The notes: generated from the sequence alone by a model not told the origin. Positions 14,970 through 24,825 are shown, numbered from the stretch's first letter. The stretch is DNA of 43,969 nt from CAG-552 sp964516925 (GCA_964516925.1 CAZEXL010000013.1:1-43969), one strand, 5' to 3'. Numbers and translations are program-made.

Positions 14970-17609
14970 ATGTCAAAAAAGTTTGTATATTTGTTCAGCG
15001 AAGGTAATAGCTCCATGAGAGCTTTGCTTGGCGGTAAAGGAGCTAACCTCGCAGAGATGACCAGCCTTGGACTTCCTGTTCCTCAGGGATTTACGGTTTC
15101 TACCGAAGCTTGTACTCAATATTACGAAGACGGTAGAAAAATTAACAAAGAAATAGAAGAGCAAATTTTTGCTGCGCTTGCAAAGATCGAGAACATGTAT
15201 GGCAAAAAGTTCGGAGACGAAAACGATCCGTTGCTTGTTTCGGTACGTAGCGGAGCAAGAGCGTCTATGCCCGGAATGATGGATACCATTCTTAACCTCG
15301 GTCTTAACGACAAAGCCGTAGAAGGACTCGCAAAGAAAACGGGCAATCCGCGTTTTGCATATGATTCATACCGTAGATTTATTCAGATGTTTTCCGACGT
15401 TGTTATGGAACAATCCAAAAAGGTTTACGAAGAAATTTTAGATGAAATTAAAAGCTCGAAAGGATACAAATCCGATACCGATCTTACTGCTGACGATCTT
15501 AAAGAAATTGTTTCTTTATTTAAAGCGAACTATAAGAAAAATCAGGGCGTAGACTTTCCGCAAGATCCGCACGTTCAATTGCTTGAAGCGACAAAAGCAG
15601 TTTTCCGTTCGTGGGACAACCCCAGAGCTAACACATATCGTAGGATGCATGAAATCCCGTATAGCTGGGGAACTGCCGTTAATATCCAGATAATGGTATT
15701 TGGTAATAAAGGTGAAACATCCGGTACGGGCGTAGCGTTCACTCGCAATCCTTCTACCGGCGAAAAAGGTCTTTTTGGCGAATATCTTATGAATGCGCAA
15801 GGCGAAGACGTTGTTGCCGGCATCAGAACGCCTAAGAAAATTGACGAACTAAAGGCGCAAAATGAAGCAATTTATAACGAATTCCTTGCAATTTGTAATA
15901 AGCTTGAAAATCATTATCGCGATATGCAAGATATGGAGTTTACTATCGAAGAAGGAAAACTTTATATGCTTCAAACTCGTAACGGTAAACGTACGGCAAA
16001 AGCAGCTCTTAAGATAGCAGTAGATCTTGTTAGCGAAGGAATGATCAATGAAAAGCAAGCTCTTTGCATGATCGATCCCAAACAGCTCGATGCGTTGTTA
16101 CATCCTCAATTCGTTGCTAAGGCGCTTAAAGACGCAAAGCCTATTAGTTCCGCTCTTCCCGCATCTCCGGGTGCCGCATGCGGACAAATCGTATTTACCG
16201 CTGAACGCGCGGTAGAACTTAAAGAGGCTGATAAAAAAGCTAAGTTGATTTTAGTAAGACTTGAAACCAGCCCCGAAGATATCGAAGGAATGACCGTTTG
16301 TCAAGGTATTTTAACGGCTCGCGGCGGTATGACCTCTCACGCTGCTGTTGTTGCAAGAGGAATGGGAACTTGTTGCGTATCCGGTTGTCAGGAAATTTCC
16401 AAAGTTGACGAAGACGAAAAATTACTCGTAATCGCAGGAAAGACGCTTAAAGAAGGCGATTGGATGAGTCTTGACGGAAGCACCGGAAATATTTATGATT
16501 GCAAAATAGAAACCGAACCTGCATCGCTTACCGGTGATTTTAAAACCATCATGGATTGGGCTGATAAATATCGTGTTCTTAAAGTACGTACGAATGCAGA
16601 TACTCCTAAGGACGCAGCTCAAGCCGTTAAGTTTGGCGCTGAAGGAATCGGTCTTACCAGAACGGAACACATGTTCTTCGATTCCGATCGTATTATGGCA
16701 ATGCGTGAAATGATCGTAAGCAAAAACGTTGACGAACGTAAAAAGGCTCTTGCAAAATTGCTTCCCATGCAAAAGCAAGACTTTAAGGGCATATACGAAG
16801 CGCTTGAGGGTAGACCTGCAACCATAAGATTCCTTGATCCGCCGCTTCACGAATTTGTGCCTCATGCTGACGAAGATATAAGGGTACTTGCTAAGGAAAT
16901 GGGGCTTTCGTTCGACGAACTTAAGAGCACTATAGAAGGGCTTCACGAATTTAATCCCATGATGGGTCATCGTGGTTGCCGTCTTAGCGTAACTTATCCT
17001 GAAATTGCAGAAATGCAAACTACGGCAGTCATTGAAGCTGCAATCGAAGTTAATCGCGAAAAGGGCTATAACATCGTTCCTGAAATTATGATTCCGCTTG
17101 TTGGAGACGTTAAGGAACTTAAATACGTTAAGGATGTCGTAGTAAAAACCGCAGATGCGATTATTGCAAGAGAAAAAGTTAATCTTAAATATCTTGTAGG
17201 AACTATGATCGAAATTCCTCGTGCAGCTCTTACAGCCGATAAGATTGCAGAAGAAGCTCAATTCTTCTCGTTTGGAACAAACGATCTTACTCAAATGACT
17301 TTCGGATTTAGCCGAGACGACGCAGCAAAGTTCCTTAATGAATACTACAGCAAAAAGATTTTTGAGAATGATCCGTTTGCTAAGATCGATGAAACTGGCG
17401 TTGGCCAATTGGTAGAAATCGCATGCGAGAAAGGCAAAAAAACCAGAAGCGATATTAAACTTGGTATTTGTGGTGAGCATGGCGGTGATCCGTCGACGAT
17501 TGCTTTCTGTCACAGAACGGGACTTACTTACGTTTCTTGCTCTCCGTATCGCGTTCCCATTGCAAGACTTGCTGCTGCTCAGGCTGCAATCAACTTTCCG
17601 CGTAAATAA
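14970..17609 (+). CDS. ppdK: Pyruvate, phosphate dikinase
   Basis: Interconverts pyruvate, ATP and phosphate with phosphoenolpyruvate, AMP and pyrophosphate. In anaerobes it often serves glycolysis using pyrophosphate. The 879-residue protein has the full family architecture: N-terminal ATP-grasp (about 1-340), a phosphohistidine domain with H457 in GGMTSHAAVVARG, and a C-terminal PEP/pyruvate TIM barrel with catalytic C834 in GICGEHGGDPS. It is transcribed alone from a good promoter with AAGGAG before the ATG. Its codon use (many GTT, CTT, GAA) looks like that of a highly expressed gene. Confidence 0.98.
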   Translation: MSKKFVYLFSEGNSSMRALLGGKGANLAEMTSLGLPVPQGFTVSTEACTQYYEDGRKINKEIEEQIFAALAKIENMYGKKFGDENDPLLVSVRSGARASMPGMMDTILNLGLNDKAVEGLAKKTGNPRFAYDSYRRFIQMFSDVVMEQSKKVYEEILDEIKSSKGYKSDTDLTADDLKEIVSLFKANYKKNQGVDFPQDPHVQLLEATKAVFRSWDNPRANTYRRMHEIPYSWGTAVNIQIMVFGNKGETSGTGVAFTRNPSTGEKGLFGEYLMNAQGEDVVAGIRTPKKIDELKAQNEAIYNEFLAICNKLENHYRDMQDMEFTIEEGKLYMLQTRNGKRTAKAALKIAVDLVSEGMINEKQALCMIDPKQLDALLHPQFVAKALKDAKPISSALPASPGAACGQIVFTAERAVELKEADKKAKLILVRLETSPEDIEGMTVCQGILTARGGMTSHAAVVARGMGTCCVSGCQEISKVDEDEKLLVIAGKTLKEGDWMSLDGSTGNIYDCKIETEPASLTGDFKTIMDWADKYRVLKVRTNADTPKDAAQAVKFGAEGIGLTRTEHMFFDSDRIMAMREMIVSKNVDERKKALAKLLPMQKQDFKGIYEALEGRPATIRFLDPPLHEFVPHADEDIRVLAKEMGLSFDELKSTIEGLHEFNPMMGHRGCRLSVTYPEIAEMQTTAVIEAAIEVNREKGYNIVPEIMIPLVGDVKELKYVKDVVVKTADAIIAREKVNLKYLVGTMIEIPRAALTADKIAEEAQFFSFGTNDLTQMTFGFSRDDAAKFLNEYYSKKIFENDPFAKIDETGVGQLVEIACEKGKKTRSDIKLGICGEHGGDPSTIAFCHRTGLTYVSCSPYRVPIARLAAAQAAINFPRK

Positions 17610-17629
17610 ACTGTAAAATTTTATCCCTT

Positions 17630-17659
17630 CAAGGGCGGCGCATTTTTGCGTCGTCCTTG
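17630..17659 (+). terminator. Hairpin after ppdK without a T run
   Basis: A 13-bp GC-rich stem (17630-17642 with 17647-17659, two G-T pairs) and a TTTT loop, 20 bp after the ppdK stop. No T tract follows, so it may be an mRNA-stabilising 3' structure or a partial terminator. Confidence 0.5.
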
Positions 17660-17695
17660 TGGCGGATATAAGGCATTGATTTTTCGGAGCAAAAA

Positions 17696-18685
17696 TTGGA
17701 TTTTGAAATACTTACATACAAAATAGAAGATGAATTTCTTTCTCCATACGCTACAAAGTCTCGTGACACAAAAGGTCGTGTTACGCCGATTAAGTCTTGT
17801 CCGATAAGAACGGATTTTCAACGTGATAGAGATAGAATACTTCATTGTAAAGCATTTCGCAGATTAAAACATAAAACACAGGTTTTTCTTTCGCCTGAAG
17901 GAGATCATTACAGAACTCGACTTACGCACACCTTAGAAGTAAGCCAAATAGCACGAACAATAGCTCGATCGTTGCGCATGAATGAAGATCTTACCGAGGC
18001 GATTGCACTTGGTCATGATCTTGGACACACTCCCTATGGTCACGCAGGCGAACGTGCATTAAATACTTTTACTCACTTTAGACACAACGAACAGTCTTTA
18101 CGAGTTGTCGACAAACTTGAATACAGCGGGAAAGGCATGAATCTTTGTTTTGAAGTTCGTGACGGTATTCTAAATCATCCGTCCGATTGTAAAAGTTTAA
18201 CAAACGAAGGCGTCATCGTATCCTGGAGCGATCGTATCGCATATATAAATCACGATATTGACGATGCGATAACCGGTAAAATAATTAAGCAAGACGATAT
18301 TCCTTCCATATATTTAAATAACGTAGGTCAAACTCACGGTGAGCGTATCAACAGCATGATTCTGGACATAATAAATCATAGCTATGGCAAGAACGAAGTT
18401 TCTCCGAGCGAAGAATTCGTTGGATACATTTCAGGCTTAAGAGAGTTTCTTTTTGAAAACGTTTATTTAAAAAGTCGCGCTAAAGCCGAAGAAAGCAAAG
18501 CCGTTGACATGATCAAGTATTTATACGAATATTTTTATAAAAACATTGACCTTCTTCCGCAGTCATTACTTGATATGGACAGCTCTAAGGAACAAAAAGT
18601 GTGCGATCATATTGCATCGATGAGCGATCGTTATGCTGTAATGGTGTATCAAAACATAACTATTCCTAAAAATTGGGGGATCTAA
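17696..18685 (+). CDS. dgt: dGTPase-like HD-domain triphosphohydrolase
   Basis: HD-superfamily deoxynucleoside triphosphate triphosphohydrolase of the dGTPase-like group. The 329-residue protein shows the leading motif FQRDRDRILHCKAFRRLKHK, the metal-binding set in RTRLTHTLEVS and ALGHDLGHTPYGHAGE, and later the SWSDRIAYINHDIDDAI segment. The start is TTG at 17696, six bases after CGGAG (17685-17689). It lies ten bases before dnaG and starts a run of replication and transcription genes, as in many Clostridia. Substrate preference among dNTPs cannot be told from sequence. Confidence 0.92.
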   Translation: MDFEILTYKIEDEFLSPYATKSRDTKGRVTPIKSCPIRTDFQRDRDRILHCKAFRRLKHKTQVFLSPEGDHYRTRLTHTLEVSQIARTIARSLRMNEDLTEAIALGHDLGHTPYGHAGERALNTFTHFRHNEQSLRVVDKLEYSGKGMNLCFEVRDGILNHPSDCKSLTNEGVIVSWSDRIAYINHDIDDAITGKIIKQDDIPSIYLNNVGQTHGERINSMILDIINHSYGKNEVSPSEEFVGYISGLREFLFENVYLKSRAKAEESKAVDMIKYLYEYFYKNIDLLPQSLLDMDSSKEQKVCDHIASMSDRYAVMVYQNITIPKNWGI

Positions 18686-18694
18686 AATTACAAT

Positions 18695-20440
18695 TTGGAT
18701 AGAGATTGGATTGACGAACTTTTATCAAAAACGGATTTAGTGCGTCTAGTGTCTAAATACGTTTCTCTTACTAGAAAAGGCAACAACTATTGGGCTTGTT
18801 GTCCGTTTCACCATGAAAAAACGCCGTCATTTTTAATTTCTCCCGATAAGCAACTTTATTATTGCCACGGATGTCATGAGGGCGGAAACGCTATTACGTT
18901 CGTAAAAAAAATCGAAAACGTTGATTCGGGAGAAGCAATTCGAATACTTGCCGAAGATGCACATATCGAAGTGCCGGAATATAGAGTCGATAAAAAGCAT
19001 GCCGACATCAAAAAAAAGAAAGAGCGCTTATCCGCTTTAATGAGAGATGCGGCGTTGCATTATCATGAAAATTTAAAATCTCCCAAAGCCTTGATTGCGC
19101 AAAAATATATCGAGCAAAGACAAATAGGTTCGATGGTAACTAAATTTGGAATAGGATATTCGCTTAATAGAAACGAGATGCTCGATTTTTTAAAATCAAA
19201 AGGATATTCGTACACCGAAATGAAAGAAGCCGGGGTAGCAGAGCAAAGTGCGGATTCGTATTATGACGTTTTTATGGATCGTCTTATAATACCGATTATC
19301 AATCCTTACGGCAACGTCGTTGCTTTTGGCGGTAGATTGCTTGAAAAAGACACTAAATTTGCGAAATATCGCAACTCTTCTCAAACTTTACTTTTTGATA
19401 AATCAAAAACTCTTTTTGCGTTAAATCTGGTTAAGAAAAAGAAACAACAATCCGGAATAGATTCCATAATAATCACGGAAGGATATATGGATACGATTTC
19501 TTTGTTTAAAGCCGGATTTGAAAACGTGATTGCTAGCATGGGTACCTCGCTTACTTTAGATCAAGCAAAGCTAATAAAAAATTATTGTTCAAAAGTTTAC
19601 ATAAGCTACGATGGCGATTCGGCAGGACAAAAAGCAACGTTGCGCGGATTGGATATACTTGAATCGGTCGGGCTTAACGTAAGGGTTGTAAAACTACCGG
19701 ACGGACTTGATCCTGATGATATAATCAAAAAATTTGGCGCAAGTGAATATAAAAAACTACTCGATACGGCGGTTGCTCTTACTACTTTTAAAATCGATAC
19801 GCTTGCTTCGGCTTATGATCTAAGTGACTCCGACGGAAAAAGTAAATTTGCCGTTGAAGCAATTAAAGTTATAAAAAGACTTGACAATCCCATTGAGCAA
19901 GAAGAATATCTGACGCATATTCATAATCTTACGGGTTATTCTATGAACGTGCTTTTAAAGCAAGCTGACATTACTATCGATTCCCCGCCGGAAGTTATCG
20001 AACATACAAAAGAACAAAACGGCGATTCGTTATTTTATGCCGAAAAATTTGTTTTGGCGGCTCTTATTAACGAAATGCCGTTTGCAGATTTTTCCGAGGA
20101 TATATATCAATTTTTAAGCGGCGAAAAATCAATGAATGCGTATCGCATTGCGCTTGAAAAATATAAAAACGGCTATTCTTTGCAATCGCTTTTCAATAGA
20201 GTAGACGACGAAAATGAATCGTATTTAAATGAACTGATAAATTATAAGTTTGATGAAACCGATGATAAAAAGAAGTTTAATGAATGCGTTATTTTGATAA
20301 AACGCCGGAGTTTAGAAACTCAAAAAAAAGAGCTATCGGAACAATATCAAGCTTCTAACGATTTTAGTATTTTAACAAAAATCTACAACATCGAAAAGCA
20401 ACTAAATCAAATGAAAAAAAACGGAGGTTATTATGGCTGA
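18695..20440 (+). CDS. dnaG: DNA primase
   Basis: Makes RNA primers for DNA replication. The 581-residue protein has an N-terminal CHC2 zinc-binding domain (CCPFHHEKTPSF, then YYCHGC, about 35-65), a catalytic core with GGRLLEKDTKFAKYRNS, and a Toprim domain with ITEGYMD and the acidic YISYDGDSAGQKA. The C-terminal helicase-interaction region is present but poorly conserved. The TTG at 18695 is the most upstream plausible start; the nearest purine-rich stretch (GGGGGA) lies about 14 bases away, so the start is less certain than the gene. It overlaps rpoD by eight bases, the classic dnaG-rpoD pairing. Confidence 0.96.
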   Translation: MDRDWIDELLSKTDLVRLVSKYVSLTRKGNNYWACCPFHHEKTPSFLISPDKQLYYCHGCHEGGNAITFVKKIENVDSGEAIRILAEDAHIEVPEYRVDKKHADIKKKKERLSALMRDAALHYHENLKSPKALIAQKYIEQRQIGSMVTKFGIGYSLNRNEMLDFLKSKGYSYTEMKEAGVAEQSADSYYDVFMDRLIIPIINPYGNVVAFGGRLLEKDTKFAKYRNSSQTLLFDKSKTLFALNLVKKKKQQSGIDSIIITEGYMDTISLFKAGFENVIASMGTSLTLDQAKLIKNYCSKVYISYDGDSAGQKATLRGLDILESVGLNVRVVKLPDGLDPDDIIKKFGASEYKKLLDTAVALTTFKIDTLASAYDLSDSDGKSKFAVEAIKVIKRLDNPIEQEEYLTHIHNLTGYSMNVLLKQADITIDSPPEVIEHTKEQNGDSLFYAEKFVLAALINEMPFADFSEDIYQFLSGEKSMNAYRIALEKYKNGYSLQSLFNRVDDENESYLNELINYKFDETDDKKKFNECVILIKRRSLETQKKELSEQYQASNDFSILTKIYNIEKQLNQMKKNGGYYG

Positions 20441-21731
20441 GAAAACAAACTCTAAGTTAAACGCAAACATACTCGAAGCAGTGGGGGATTTAATTATTTC
20501 CGGCGTTGAAAACGGGCTTACTTATGATCAAATAATTGATAAAATTGCAAGATTTAATCCTTCTGCCGACGATATGGACGAAGTTATTTCTATTTTAGAA
20601 AACAACGGAATAAAAATATCCAAGCGTAACGCTGAATTAAAGGATGAACAAACTGCCAATTGCGACGTACAGTTAAACGAGGCTATCAATAAAGAACTTG
20701 ATAGACTTTTAAGTATCGGAAAAACTCGTGCGCTTACTTATAATGAAATTTGCGAAAAACTTGCCGTTGTTTGCGAAGCTTCCGCCTATGAAATTGACTA
20801 TGTATTTAAGGTTCTTGCCGACAATAATGTTGAAATAGTTAACAATAACGATACGGCAGAACTTAAAACAGAATCATTTGACAAATTAATTTCGGACGTA
20901 AGCATAGAAGATCCGGTTAAAGTATATCTTAAAGATATCGGACGCGTTCCGTTGCTTACTATGGAAGAAGAAGTTGATTTGGCAAAACGAATGAATGACG
21001 GCGACGAAGAAGCAAAAAATAAATTAAGCGTGGCAAATCTTCGTTTGGTCGTTAACATTGCAAAACGTTACACCGGACGAGGAATGCTATTTTTGGACCT
21101 TATTCAAGAAGGCAATCTTGGATTGATGAAGGCAGTAGAAAAATTCGACTATACTAAAGGCTTTAGATTTTCTACTTATGCTACTTGGTGGATCAGGCAA
21201 GCAATTACTCGAGCAATTGCTGATCAAGCCAGGACTATCAGAATTCCGGTTCACATGGTGGAAACAATTAACAAACTTACAAGAACAACGCGACTTCTTG
21301 TTCAAGAACTAGGTAGAGATCCGACACCGGAAGAAATTTCCAAAGAGATGGGAATAAGCGAAGAAAGAGTGAGGGAAATCCAACGCATATCCTTAGATCC
21401 TGTTTCGCTTGAAACACCGATTGGCGAAGAAGACGACAGCCATCTTTCGGATTTTATTGAAGATACTAATGCAACCGCTCCGCAAGACGTTGCTTCGTTT
21501 ACTATTTTAAAAGAACATCTTGTAGCCGTATTGGATACTTTGACGCCTCGTGAAGAAATGGTAATAAGACTTCGTTACGGCATCGAAGACGGACATCCTC
21601 GTACGCTAGAAGAAGTCGGTCGTGAATTCGGAGTTACACGTGAGCGTATAAGACAAATCGAAGCTAAAGCATTAAGAAAGCTGAGGCATCCTTCGCGTAG
21701 TAAAAAGCTTAAGGAATATATCGACCAATGA
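20433..21731 (+). CDS. rpoD: Primary sigma factor RpoD/SigA with a duplicated region 1.1
   Basis: Housekeeping sigma factor that directs RNA polymerase to the TTGACA/TATAAT promoters seen through this window. Region 1.2-2 (about residues 155-270) includes DPVKVYLKDIG, LRLVVNIAKRYTGRG and the -10 binding FRFSTYATWWIRQAITRAI. Region 3 follows, then region 4.2 (about 391-430) with TLEEVGREFGVTRERIRQIE. The N terminus holds two region 1.1-like units about 72 residues apart, at 29-62 (LTYDQIIDKIA...NNGIKI) and 101-135 (LTYNEICEKLA...NNVEI), where one is usual. The ATG follows a strong GGAGG and overlaps dnaG. Confidence 0.97.
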   Translation: MAEKTNSKLNANILEAVGDLIISGVENGLTYDQIIDKIARFNPSADDMDEVISILENNGIKISKRNAELKDEQTANCDVQLNEAINKELDRLLSIGKTRALTYNEICEKLAVVCEASAYEIDYVFKVLADNNVEIVNNNDTAELKTESFDKLISDVSIEDPVKVYLKDIGRVPLLTMEEEVDLAKRMNDGDEEAKNKLSVANLRLVVNIAKRYTGRGMLFLDLIQEGNLGLMKAVEKFDYTKGFRFSTYATWWIRQAITRAIADQARTIRIPVHMVETINKLTRTTRLLVQELGRDPTPEEISKEMGISEERVREIQRISLDPVSLETPIGEEDDSHLSDFIEDTNATAPQDVASFTILKEHLVAVLDTLTPREEMVIRLRYGIEDGHPRTLEEVGREFGVTRERIRQIEAKALRKLRHPSRSKKLKEYIDQ

Positions 21732-22354
21732 GATTAAACGAAATTTTCGTTTTAATAGAAAAATCAAAAATATTTGCAGATATCGGTTGCGATCACGGTC
21801 AACTTTGTAAAATGGTTTTAGACAGCGGCAAAGCAGAAAGAATACTAGCAGCCGATATTAGCGAAACGTGTCTTTTAAAAGCAAAAATACTTTTAAAAGA
21901 CAATGCCGAGTACTTTTGTGGCGACGGACTTGTTCCGCTTGGCGATATTGTTCCCGATGTTACGGTTATAAGCGGCATGGGCGGTAATACGATATTGCAT
22001 ATTTTACAAGATCGTTTGCTTCCGCAAGTAATTCTTTCTCCGCATAACGATGTTTATAAAGTTCGCGACGTATTAACAAATTGTGGCTATATGATTATTG
22101 AAGACAAAGTAATCTTGGACAGCGGAAGATATTATGATCTTTTGAAACTTGTGCCGGGAAAACAGCACTTGTCGGAATTGCAAAAAAATTTCGGGGTTTT
22201 CTTTAGCCGAGGCGAAAAAATTTTTTTAGAAAGGCTTGCTTTAGAAAAGAACAAGATTCTTTCTTTTAAGCAAACTTTTAAAAACATTAAAAAATTACAA
22301 TTAATTACGGAGGCGGAAAAATGTATTGCGGAGGCGAAACAACAGATGGCATAA
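21728..22354 (+). CDS. trmK: tRNA (adenine(22)-N1)-methyltransferase TrmK
   Basis: SAM-dependent methyltransferase that forms m1A at position 22 in the D arm of bacterial tRNAs. Motif I is ADIGCDHGQL, and ISGMGG and the LSPHNDVYKVR catalytic region follow. 208 residues. The Rossmann domain occupies about 1-150, with a C-terminal helical part. The ATG overlaps the rpoD stop by four bases (ATGA). The rpoD-trmK-nif3 order is common in Bacillota. Confidence 0.92.
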   Translation: MRLNEIFVLIEKSKIFADIGCDHGQLCKMVLDSGKAERILAADISETCLLKAKILLKDNAEYFCGDGLVPLGDIVPDVTVISGMGGNTILHILQDRLLPQVILSPHNDVYKVRDVLTNCGYMIIEDKVILDSGRYYDLLKLVPGKQHLSELQKNFGVFFSRGEKIFLERLALEKNKILSFKQTFKNIKKLQLITEAEKCIAEAKQQMA

Positions 22355-23151
22355 TGACAACACGACTAAACGATATCATTTCCGTAATACAAAAATTTGC
22401 TCCCGAAACGGCGACTTATGAATATGATAACGTTGGTTTAATGGTTGGTCGGCTTGATTTAAGCGTTAATAACGTTTTATGTTGTCTTGACGTTACAAAC
22501 GATGTCCTATCTGAAGCAATAGCTAAAAATTGTAAGCTCATCATAAGTCATCATCCGTTAATATTTTCTCCGATTAAAAATGTAACGTCCGAATCTTTTG
22601 TGGGGAGAATAATATACAAAGCTATAAAAAATGACATTGCAATTTATTCTGCACACACAAATCTAGACTTTGTTGCCGGCGGTATAAACGAATATTTAGC
22701 AAAGTTGTTAAGCTTTAAAAATATCGTTCCCCTTAATCCGTACCTTTCTGATTCCGAGGGCTTTGGCCGAATAGGCGACATCGATTCTGTCACCATATCG
22801 GATATGTGTAAACGCGTGAATTCTTTATTGAATGATGCTTCTCGTATTATCGGAATACCGTCCGACACAACGCAACGCGCGGTTATTATTAACGGTGCGG
22901 GCGGCGGAGATACAAAATTTATCGATATGGCAATCGCAGCTAAGGCAAATCTATTAATAACAAGCGAAGTAAAACACCACGTTGCAATTTATGCAAAAGA
23001 GAATAAATTTAATATTATAGAAACCCAACATTATACGTCAGAACGAATTTATATACCTGAGTTTGTAAAAATATTAAATGGACTTTTTAAACAGAATAAT
23101 TTGAACGTTAACGTCTTGCTTTCGATGCAAGAAGCAAATCCAAGATTATAA
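22354..23151 (+). CDS. Nif3-like dinuclear metal-centre protein (YqfO type)
   Basis: Member of the Nif3/YqfO (DUF34) family, annotated elsewhere as GTP cyclohydrolase 1 type 2 homologue; real function uncertain. Metal-binding motifs are SHHPLIF, the AHTNLDF segment and ETQHYTSE near the C terminus. The 265-residue form lacks the internal PII-like insert of the longer Bacillus protein. The start is uncertain. ATG at 22354 overlaps the trmK stop and gives the family-like MTTRLNDIISVI, with no close binding site. ATG at 22321 is in frame, has GGAGG seven bases before it, and would add 11 residues. I prefer 22354 from family alignment. Confidence 0.88.
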   Translation: MTTRLNDIISVIQKFAPETATYEYDNVGLMVGRLDLSVNNVLCCLDVTNDVLSEAIAKNCKLIISHHPLIFSPIKNVTSESFVGRIIYKAIKNDIAIYSAHTNLDFVAGGINEYLAKLLSFKNIVPLNPYLSDSEGFGRIGDIDSVTISDMCKRVNSLLNDASRIIGIPSDTTQRAVIINGAGGGDTKFIDMAIAAKANLLITSEVKHHVAIYAKENKFNIIETQHYTSERIYIPEFVKILNGLFKQNNLNVNVLLSMQEANPRL

Positions 23152-23162
23152 AGGAGTTTATT

Positions 23163-23876
23163 ATGAACCAAAATTTAGAAGTATTACTTAAATATCAGGA
23201 ACTTGATATTAAGCTTAAAAGAACATTCGATGCGCTTGAAAAAAGCGATGCAAGTAAAAGAATGGAACAAGCTCGCAACGAATTTAATAATGCTAAAAAG
23301 ACGGCTTCGGATTGTGCTCGCGAAGCAGAAAACGTTATTGCGGATTATGAATTATGTTCCGCACAATTAACAACAATTAATGAAAAAATAAAAGAATGCG
23401 AATTGACGCTTGAAAACGTTGAGTTTAATGAACTCGGCGAATTCGCTCAACAACTTGAAGAATTAAGAGATCGCGTAATTACGCTCGATAAAAAACTACA
23501 TGATTTAAAATTATTGTCGGAAAAACTAGTTAAGGGTTACCAAGATGCCGGTACGATCGGAAATAAAATGAAAAACTATTTTAATTCGGCAAAAACGGCT
23601 TATACTGAATTAAAAAAGAATTCTGAGCCGACAATTAACTCGCTAAAAGAACAATTAAGAGCACTTGAGCCGCAAATAGATGAAGAAATTTTGAAGAATT
23701 ACAAAGCTATTACGGCGGAAAATAAATATCCGGCATATGTCGAAGTCTATTTAAGTGACGGCACATATTCATGCACGGGATGCGGCTTGCAACTTTCTCA
23801 AAAAAACACGAGCGAATTAAACGAAAAAGGCATCTGCACTTGTGAAACTTGCCGACGAAAAATATTTAAGAGGTAA
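23163..23876 (+). CDS. Coiled-coil protein with C-terminal C4 zinc ribbon (COG1579 type)
   Basis: Conserved but uncharacterised family. About 190 residues of heptad-rich coiled coil (many E, K, L) lead into a zinc ribbon made of CTGCG and CETC near residues 205-230. It commonly follows nif3 in Bacillota, as here. It resembles nucleic-acid-binding zinc-ribbon proteins, but no activity can be assigned. ATG at 23163 follows AAAGGAG. Three bases separate its stop from galU. Confidence 0.85.
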   Translation: MNQNLEVLLKYQELDIKLKRTFDALEKSDASKRMEQARNEFNNAKKTASDCAREAENVIADYELCSAQLTTINEKIKECELTLENVEFNELGEFAQQLEELRDRVITLDKKLHDLKLLSEKLVKGYQDAGTIGNKMKNYFNSAKTAYTELKKNSEPTINSLKEQLRALEPQIDEEILKNYKAITAENKYPAYVEVYLSDGTYSCTGCGLQLSQKNTSELNEKGICTCETCRRKIFKR

Positions 23877-23879
23877 TTT

Positions 23880-24743
23880 ATGAAAGCAGTTATTCCTTGT
23901 GGCGGAATGGGAACAAGATTTTTACCGATAACAAAAACTATTCCAAAAGAACTTTTACCGATTGTTGACGTTCCGGTGCTTTCATATATTATCGATGAAT
24001 GTGTAAACAGCGGTATTTCGGACATATTAATTATAATCAATCCGCAAAAACACATTATTAAAGATTATTTTAGCCACAACGATACGCTTTATAAAACTTT
24101 ATTAGACACAGGAAAAACAGGACTAGCCGAATTATTATTGTCATCGGCAGAAAAAAAAGCTGAAATAAGCTTTGTAACTCAAGAAGAACCGCTAGGTTCA
24201 GCTCATGCAATCTCGCTGGCTAAACCGTTTACCGGTGATGAGGCGTTTTGCTTAGCTCTTGGCGATGATCTTACCGTTTCGCACGATATTCCGGTCGTAA
24301 AACAATTGATAAATGCTTATAACGAAGTCGACAGCACTATAATAGGCGTTCAGTCTTGCAAAACCGACGATATTGTAAAATATGGTGTAGCGGACGTCTT
24401 TTCGACTAAAGACAAACTCAGCTTGCTTAAAGGCATTGTGGAAAAGCCATCGCTTGACTCTTTGCCGTCAAGACTTGCTTGTTATGGCAGATATATTCTA
24501 AAAGATATATATTCGTATATTGGCAAGATAAAGCCCGGAAAAGGGAATGAATTACAATTAACCGATGCGTTAATGCTTCAATGTAAAGATACTTCGGTGT
24601 ATGCCTATGAATTCGACGGAAAAAGATATGATATGGGCGATAAATTTTCTTCGCTAAAGGCAAGTATAGAGTTATCGCTTGATCGAAATGATTTCGGTAA
24701 CGACCTAAAAGAATACATAAAAGTGCTAGCTAAAAAACTATAA
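23880..24743 (+). CDS. galU: UTP-glucose-1-phosphate uridylyltransferase
   Basis: Makes UDP-glucose from UTP and glucose 1-phosphate for cell-envelope polysaccharides and glycolipids. The nucleotide-binding signature GGMGTRFLPITKTIPKELLP lies at the N terminus. QEEPLGSAHAI, GDDL and the C-terminal GKRYDMGDK are typical. 287 residues, family length. The ATG follows AGAGG directly after the zinc-ribbon gene, so it is probably the last gene of the dgt-dnaG-rpoD operon. Its placement with replication genes is not a conserved feature I know of. Confidence 0.94.
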   Translation: MKAVIPCGGMGTRFLPITKTIPKELLPIVDVPVLSYIIDECVNSGISDILIIINPQKHIIKDYFSHNDTLYKTLLDTGKTGLAELLLSSAEKKAEISFVTQEEPLGSAHAISLAKPFTGDEAFCLALGDDLTVSHDIPVVKQLINAYNEVDSTIIGVQSCKTDDIVKYGVADVFSTKDKLSLLKGIVEKPSLDSLPSRLACYGRYILKDIYSYIGKIKPGKGNELQLTDALMLQCKDTSVYAYEFDGKRYDMGDKFSSLKASIELSLDRNDFGNDLKEYIKVLAKKL

Positions 24744-24825
24744 TCTTTTAGCTAAGAAATCATTTACCGAATAAAAAAATGATAAAAATTTGCATTAGAA
24801 TTTTTTAAAACTAACGTCATTTTTC

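Noticed and set aside
16422..17513. A 363-codon minus-strand open frame inside ppdK
   Set aside because: It is a shadow of strongly coding ppdK sequence. The protein shows no known motif, and the plus-strand frame has full catalytic motifs.
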